The position numbers and the translations under genes are program-made. DNA of 26,289 nt from a virus, in the IMG/VR virus record IMGVR_UViG_3300006803_000085, positions 1 through 26,289 of that record. One strand, 5' to 3'. Positions 23,345-26,289 of this stretch are shown piece by piece; the stretch's first letter is position 1, and each line of letters opens with the position of its first letter. The notes below the pieces were generated by a model. It searched no databases. It was not told where the DNA came from and saw only the letters and a program-made list of their open reading frames with translations.

Positions 23345-23658
23345 AAAATTTAACAGATGAATGTTTTGTTTTGAGAACCGACGAAGGCCGGTACTTCTAC
23401 AGATTCGGAAACAAAAGCAGAGTAATGACAGCCTATACATTGGCCGGGGCAAAGATGTTTAGCGCGGATGATAAGACCAAAATAGAAGCAGTCGAGAATA
23501 AGCTGCACCAGAAAGGCAAGAACTTTGAAAGGGTGACTATTTCTTCAATCGAAGGACTGGTAAGAGGGCTTATATCTGACTTCCCACCATTTGCATCATC
23601 AGTGAAAACCCTCCTTCCTTCTATTTGGGTAGGGCTAGAGAAAAATGGCGAAGTCTAA
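23341..23658 (+). CDS. Small protein, unknown
   Basis: A 105-residue product with no recognised family. The N-terminus has a strand pattern (ECFVLRTDEGRYFYRFGNKSRV), followed by a helical segment (about 38-62) and a C-terminal helix-rich part. I place the start at ATG 23341, which overlaps the previous stop as ATGA; an ATG at 23329 is possible. It shows somewhat more A/T-rich codons than its neighbours, which may mean a different origin. Confidence 0.6.
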   Translation: MKNLTDECFVLRTDEGRYFYRFGNKSRVMTAYTLAGAKMFSADDKTKIEAVENKLHQKGKNFERVTISSIEGLVRGLISDFPPFASSVKTLLPSIWVGLEKNGEV

Positions 23659-23686
23659 ATCTAAACATCTTAAAAATACCATAACC

Positions 23687-24007
23687 ATGGCAACAGTAAC
23701 AATCATCACCGGGCCAGACAACACCCCAAAAGCAGCCTACGCCAATGCACTGACCGGCTTGAGCTTCGTCGAGCGAATCATCCCAATGGAGGAGTGGCCT
23801 TACTACACCTACGAAGAAGACAGTGGCACCGCCTACATCGCAGAAAATTTGGAGCGCGATGCCATCATCAACCTGATCAACTTTGCGATGGCCTGGCCAC
23901 AAGATGTGCAGGTGATCATCATCACCAGTTTCCCGGTACACAGTATCGACTTCGCCGAAATGCCTGGGAAGGTGACGGCGGTAATTAAGATGGTAGATGC
24001 CGATTAA
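23687..24007 (+). CDS. Small protein, unknown
   Basis: The 106-residue product begins VTIITGPDNTP, strand then loop, then helix, and later has VQVIIITSFPVH. The layout recalls a P-loop fold but the Walker Gly-Lys-Ser/Thr is absent, so no ATPase call is made. The ATG at 23687 is preceded by ATACCATAACC, similar to other starts here (ATCAACC before 22887); an upstream ATG at 23645 overlapping the previous gene is possible. The end overlaps the HNH gene by 11 bases. Confidence 0.6.
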   Translation: MATVTIITGPDNTPKAAYANALTGLSFVERIIPMEEWPYYTYEEDSGTAYIAENLERDAIINLINFAMAWPQDVQVIIITSFPVHSIDFAEMPGKVTAVIKMVDAD

Positions 24008-24398
24008 GCGCAGCAACTACCCGCCAGACTGGCCACACATTGTGGCCAGGATAATGGAGCGGGCCCAGTACATGTGCGAAAGCTGCGGCGTGCCCCGCTA
24101 CGCAGTTGGCTACCGGAGCGGGGAAAATAAAACGATGAACACCCTCATAGTGGGGGAGAACTACCGCGAAGCGAACGAGCTGCGCCACCGGATACAAAGG
24201 GCCATGGGCAGGAAGATAATCGTGATCCGCCTCACCACCGCCCACCTGAACCACGACGAATGGAACCCCGCCGTGACCGATGCCGACCTGGCCTGCTTCT
24301 GCGAGAAGTGCCACCTCGACCACGACCGGAAAGACAACCAGCTGCGCAAACAGTATGGGAAGCAGTACAAGCGACACCAATTATCAATTTTCAAGTGA
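23997..24398 (+). CDS. HNH endonuclease
   Basis: The 133-residue protein has the HNH fold signature: a Cys27-x2-Cys30 pair (CESCG), the catalytic-type HLNHD at residues 83-87, and a second zinc pair CEKC (102-105) followed by HLDHD. The order CxxC, HxNH-like, CxxC-H-x2-H fits metal-dependent HNH nucleases. Between the first pair and the motif lies an insert of about 50 residues (residues 33-80). Phage HNH proteins act in DNA packaging, host DNA breakdown or homing; it is far from the terminase here, so I cannot say which. It overlaps the preceding gene by 11 bases, in the early operon. Confidence 0.8.
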   Translation: MPIKRSNYPPDWPHIVARIMERAQYMCESCGVPRYAVGYRSGENKTMNTLIVGENYREANELRHRIQRAMGRKIIVIRLTTAHLNHDEWNPAVTDADLACFCEKCHLDHDRKDNQLRKQYGKQYKRHQLSIFK

Positions 24399-24415
24399 AA
24401 TTCAAAACAATTCTA

Positions 24416-25003
24416 ATGAACGAAGCAAAGAAAAGCCCACTCGAAACCTTCAAGACCGTACTCTTGCTGGTAGTAGCAGTTTGGCTGGTGGTAACCACCT
24501 GTGAAAAGAAGACACCCGAAGGCCCCCCCGACACCGACACCGCAACCGTGGACCTGTCGGCACTGACCGACGTCCGGTTCTTACGCAAGCTGCCTGGCGA
24601 GAACTACCTGGGCGCATCGGTGAACCAGCCCGAATTGGTAGCGCTCCGCAAAGCTGGCATCCGCACCATCATCCGCCTGAATGGTGACACCCAGTCCGAT
24701 CGGGGCTACCTGAGCATACAACAGGAGGCCGAGCTGTGCCACGAGCTGGGCATCCGATTCTATTACCTCAACATCGAAGGCAACATCGAGCAGTCTGGCG
24801 AAGTAGTGAGCAACCTCATGAGCACCGGCAACACCTTCGTGCACTGCCGCAACGGGCAGCACCGGGCACCGGCCATGGCGGCGGCGTACCTGCGGCGGCT
24901 GGATCTGCCTCGCGGCGAAATACTGCATCTGGTAGGATGGAACAAGCTGGCGCTGAATCCCGGCAAGTACGAGAAGTACACCGTGGTGCTGCCAGTACAA
25001 TAG
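24416..25003 (+). CDS. Membrane-anchored tyrosine-phosphatase-like protein
   Basis: The 195-residue protein begins with a hydrophobic helix (residues 14-27) ending VVTTC29, a possible but non-standard lipobox (Thr at -1), then a Pro/Asp/Thr-rich linker. From about 55 it resembles a dual-specificity phosphatase: IRTIIRLNGDT, LGIRFYYLNIEG, then the signature HCX5R as His143-Cys144-Arg-Asn-Gly-Gln-His-Arg150. Cys144 would be the nucleophile and Arg150 the phosphate binder. The general-acid Asp usually in the second motif seems replaced by Glu122 or absent, so activity could be altered. The anchor suggests it acts in the periplasm or at the membrane. It ends the operon, 17 bases after the HNH gene. 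A phosphatase of the host surface or a defence role is possible but untested. Confidence 0.75.
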   Translation: MNEAKKSPLETFKTVLLLVVAVWLVVTTCEKKTPEGPPDTDTATVDLSALTDVRFLRKLPGENYLGASVNQPELVALRKAGIRTIIRLNGDTQSDRGYLSIQQEAELCHELGIRFYYLNIEGNIEQSGEVVSNLMSTGNTFVHCRNGQHRAPAMAAAYLRRLDLPRGEILHLVGWNKLALNPGKYEKYTVVLPVQ

Positions 25004-25061
25004 ATATTTAGAGGGGTAGTTTGGATTCATTTTTTCACATTCCTGAGTACACTATGGTAAG

Positions 25062-25088
25062 ACCGGTTGGCCCCTCGCCGGTTCTTTT
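25062..25088 (+). terminator. Weak intrinsic terminator
   Basis: ACCGG (25062-25066) pairs with CCGGT (25078-25082) over an 11-base loop, followed by TCTTTT. It would end the 22640-25003 operon. The remaining gap to about 25260 is non-coding. It holds two TGAAACAGT copies (25132 and 25210), each followed by a T-rich tract, and GGAATCC copies near 25120 and 25228, of unknown meaning. Confidence 0.45.
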
Positions 25089-25264
25089 CTCAAAACCGTA
25101 GGTATTATTGGAATCCCTACCGATCGAATAGTGAAACAGTTTTTTGAAAACCTAAATGCCTGCGCTACCTGGGTGCCCTGAATTGGGGATAGGGTGGTGG
25201 GGGTTAGTTTGAAACAGTGGTTTTTGTGGAATCCTGCCCTGTTTTAGTGGGGTAAATGTTAAAA

Positions 25265-25329
25265 TTACGCCTTTCTGCGTAAATAAACAGGGAAACACTT
25301 GCATTATAACGCAAAGGTGCGTAATATTG
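25265..25329 (+). promoter_or_regulatory. Promoter with paired operator dyads
   Basis: TTG (25299-25301) and TAATATTG (25322-25329) are 20 bases apart, a good Bacteroidota promoter with one mismatch. Two dyads of the form TTACGC-N6-GCGTAA lie here: 25265-25270 with 25277-25282 (perfect), and the imperfect TATAACGC (25305-25312) with GCGTAATA (25319-25326), which covers the -7 box. Both have a 6-base centre and their centres are 42 bases apart, about four helical turns. This points to a dimeric regulator binding twice on the same DNA face. Confidence 0.6.
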
Positions 25330-25374
25330 TAGGGTAATCGGGAGACAAACAAACCCGGTGAAAATAAAAAGACA

Positions 25375-25644
25375 ATGTTTTACGCACACGAAGGAAGCAG
25401 TAGTGACAACGGATTTTGGACAAGAGGAGAAGCGCCTATCCGATCTTTCAAAGCATTTGATACGAAAGCCGAAAGAGCCGCCTACCAAGACAAAATTTGG
25501 AAGGAGAGCAACGGCGAAAAAAATGTAATTTTTTGCACCGCAGCTTTTGTGCGGGAGTTCTACCCCCGGCCGTATGTTGTTGGTAATGACGTTTACCCAA
25601 ACCGCGACACATACATTTACTGCACCGAAATGGAAGCCCAATGA
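25375..25644 (+). CDS. Small protein, unknown
   Basis: The 89-residue product is rich in aromatic residues (FYAHEG, GFWTRGEAP, REFYPRPYVV) and has two cysteines. No family is recognised. It is the first gene of a new operator-controlled operon whose promoter lies 46 bases upstream. Its stop overlaps the next start (ATGA), giving translational coupling with the next gene. Confidence 0.65.
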   Translation: MFYAHEGSSSDNGFWTRGEAPIRSFKAFDTKAERAAYQDKIWKESNGEKNVIFCTAAFVREFYPRPYVVGNDVYPNRDTYIYCTEMEAQ

Positions 25645-25982
25645 ACTTAACCGACCTCATTAAATTCGTTGGCCCGAGCGAAAGCAGCCGGGCCAACAAT
25701 CGGCGGCCAGAAGATGGTAGCCGGTTTTTGTCCACCCTCTTAAAGAGAATTATCCAGATCGACCGCATTGCCGCCCATGCTGGGCTGGTTATTGTAGTCG
25801 AAGAAAACAAAGCAATGAAGCAGCAGATAGCAGACCAGTACAATGTGCCCGTAGATCGGGTAGGGATCAAAAACGGTGTAGTAACGCTGGCGATTGATGC
25901 CTACGGCCGCCCCGAGTATACCATAATTGGGGAAATCAAAGCGGGGCAATTCGTGGCTTTGCTTTCTCCGGAAGAAATTTAA
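25641..25982 (+). CDS. Small protein, unknown
   Basis: A 113-residue product without a recognised motif. It has an N-terminal charged part, a helical middle (LLKRIIQIDRIAAHAG, about 33-48), then strand-like segments (GVVTLAIDAYGRPEYTIIGEI, about 79-98). Coupled to the previous gene by an ATGA overlap, it probably works with that product. The balance of hydrophobic and charged residues looks like a small soluble domain. Confidence 0.65.
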   Translation: MNLTDLIKFVGPSESSRANNRRPEDGSRFLSTLLKRIIQIDRIAAHAGLVIVVEENKAMKQQIADQYNVPVDRVGIKNGVVTLAIDAYGRPEYTIIGEIKAGQFVALLSPEEI

Positions 25983-26004
25983 TTCACATCAAAACCAGCT
26001 AATT

Positions 26005-26169
26005 ATGAGCAATATTAAAAAGTGGGTAATCCATGCAATATTCAGGTGCCACGTTTGTGAAAAAGAATGGCAAGACCATACTAATGCCAGGAAAAAAGCA
26101 TACGAACACGCCAAGGCAACCGGCCATAAAGTTACGGGCGAAAGTGCCTGGGCTATTCATTACAACTAA
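26005..26169 (+). CDS. Small C2H2-type zinc-finger protein
   Basis: The 54-residue protein has FRCHVCEKEW followed by YEHAKATGHKV, giving Cys-x2-Cys and His-x5-His. This arrangement is like small single-finger proteins found in mobile elements, and would bind nucleic acid or another protein. I chose ATG 26005; an in-frame upstream start overlaps the previous gene. Its few residues outside the finger are basic, which favours nucleic-acid contact. Confidence 0.65.
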   Translation: MSNIKKWVIHAIFRCHVCEKEWQDHTNARKKAYEHAKATGHKVTGESAWAIHYN

Positions 26170-26179
26170 AACCAGGATT

Positions 26180-26289
26180 ATGGAAAAATTGATATACATA
26201 TCCGAAATAATGATCGCCATTACGGTGGTGATCTTTTGCATAGCAAGGCTACTCCACAACTACAACCTCGCACAGCGGCGGCACACGCA
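26180..26289 (+). CDS. Partial gene, membrane protein N-terminus
   Basis: The frame runs off the window end after 36 codons. It starts at ATG 26180, ten bases after the previous stop, after CCAGGATT, one of the few Shine-Dalgarno-like sequences here. It encodes a hydrophobic helix (EIMIAITVVIFCIARLL) followed by basic residues, so it is likely a single-pass membrane protein. The rest is unknown. Confidence 0.55.
   Translation, partial: MEKLIYISEIMIAITVVIFCIARLLHNYNLAQRRHT

Noticed and set aside
1-26289. CRISPR array or tRNA gene
   Set aside because: No regularly spaced direct repeats with unique spacers and no cloverleaf with a recognisable anticodon arm were seen on reading either strand.

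Overview
The window is a stretch of a temperate tailed phage (Caudoviricetes) or prophage of a Bacteroidota host. The virus is shown by a large terminase with Walker and nuclease motifs, portal, prohead protease, capsid candidate, tape measure protein, tyrosine integrase, an XRE repressor divergent from a small Cro-like gene, and a primase-helicase. The host group is inferred from promoter style (TTG-N20-TANNTTTG upstream of the lytic gene at 17004), A-rich leaders with almost no Shine-Dalgarno sequences, and the Bacteroidota-type integrase and connector. Species cannot be given. No attachment site or host gene is visible, and both window ends lie inside phage-like genes.

Layout. 94-1798: three secreted or membrane proteins of unknown role. 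1860-5174: protease/scaffold, major capsid, a small protein, a probable tail tube and another small protein, closed by a strong terminator. 5276-7968: a coiled-coil protein, TerS and TerL. 8137-11483: a small protein, portal, a connector-like protein and a repeat-containing helical protein, closed by a second strong terminator. 11588-14900: tail-completion candidate and tape measure. 14983-16894 (minus strand): integrase, a 40-residue ORF and the XRE repressor. 17004 onward (plus strand): Cro-like protein, a four-helix membrane protein, a 1053-residue primase-helicase, a probable replication origin (about 22318-22612), then a run of small tightly packed early or accessory genes. These include an HNH nuclease, a membrane-anchored tyrosine-phosphatase-like protein and small zinc-finger proteins.

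The most striking non-coding signal is a repeated promoter-like element, TTTTGTCCTA followed 21 bases later by a TANNNTNG box. It stands upstream of the protease (1800), 5276 gene (5233), 8137 gene (8094) and 11588 gene (11545) with identical 26-base spacing, and in a weaker form at 18887 before the primase. In three cases the start codon begins exactly five bases after the box, which suggests leaderless mRNAs. In two cases the T-run of the preceding terminator is also the T-tract of the element. It differs from the ordinary host-type promoters at 16929 and 25299 and may be a phage-specific promoter class.

The second is the 22.3-22.6 kb region: a perfect 27-bp inverted repeat enclosing an AT-rich tract and several GGTTGTG boxes in both orientations, spaced by about one or two helical turns. 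Lying just after the primase-helicase gene, it is a good origin candidate. Other control DNA includes a dyad around the lytic promoter, a pair of identical-spacing dyads 42 bp apart over the 25.3 kb promoter, and TTGTCTACGG repeats upstream of the integrase.

The structural gene order (capsid and tail tube before terminase and portal) differs from the textbook terminase-portal-protease-capsid order. Functions given by position only are marked as such.
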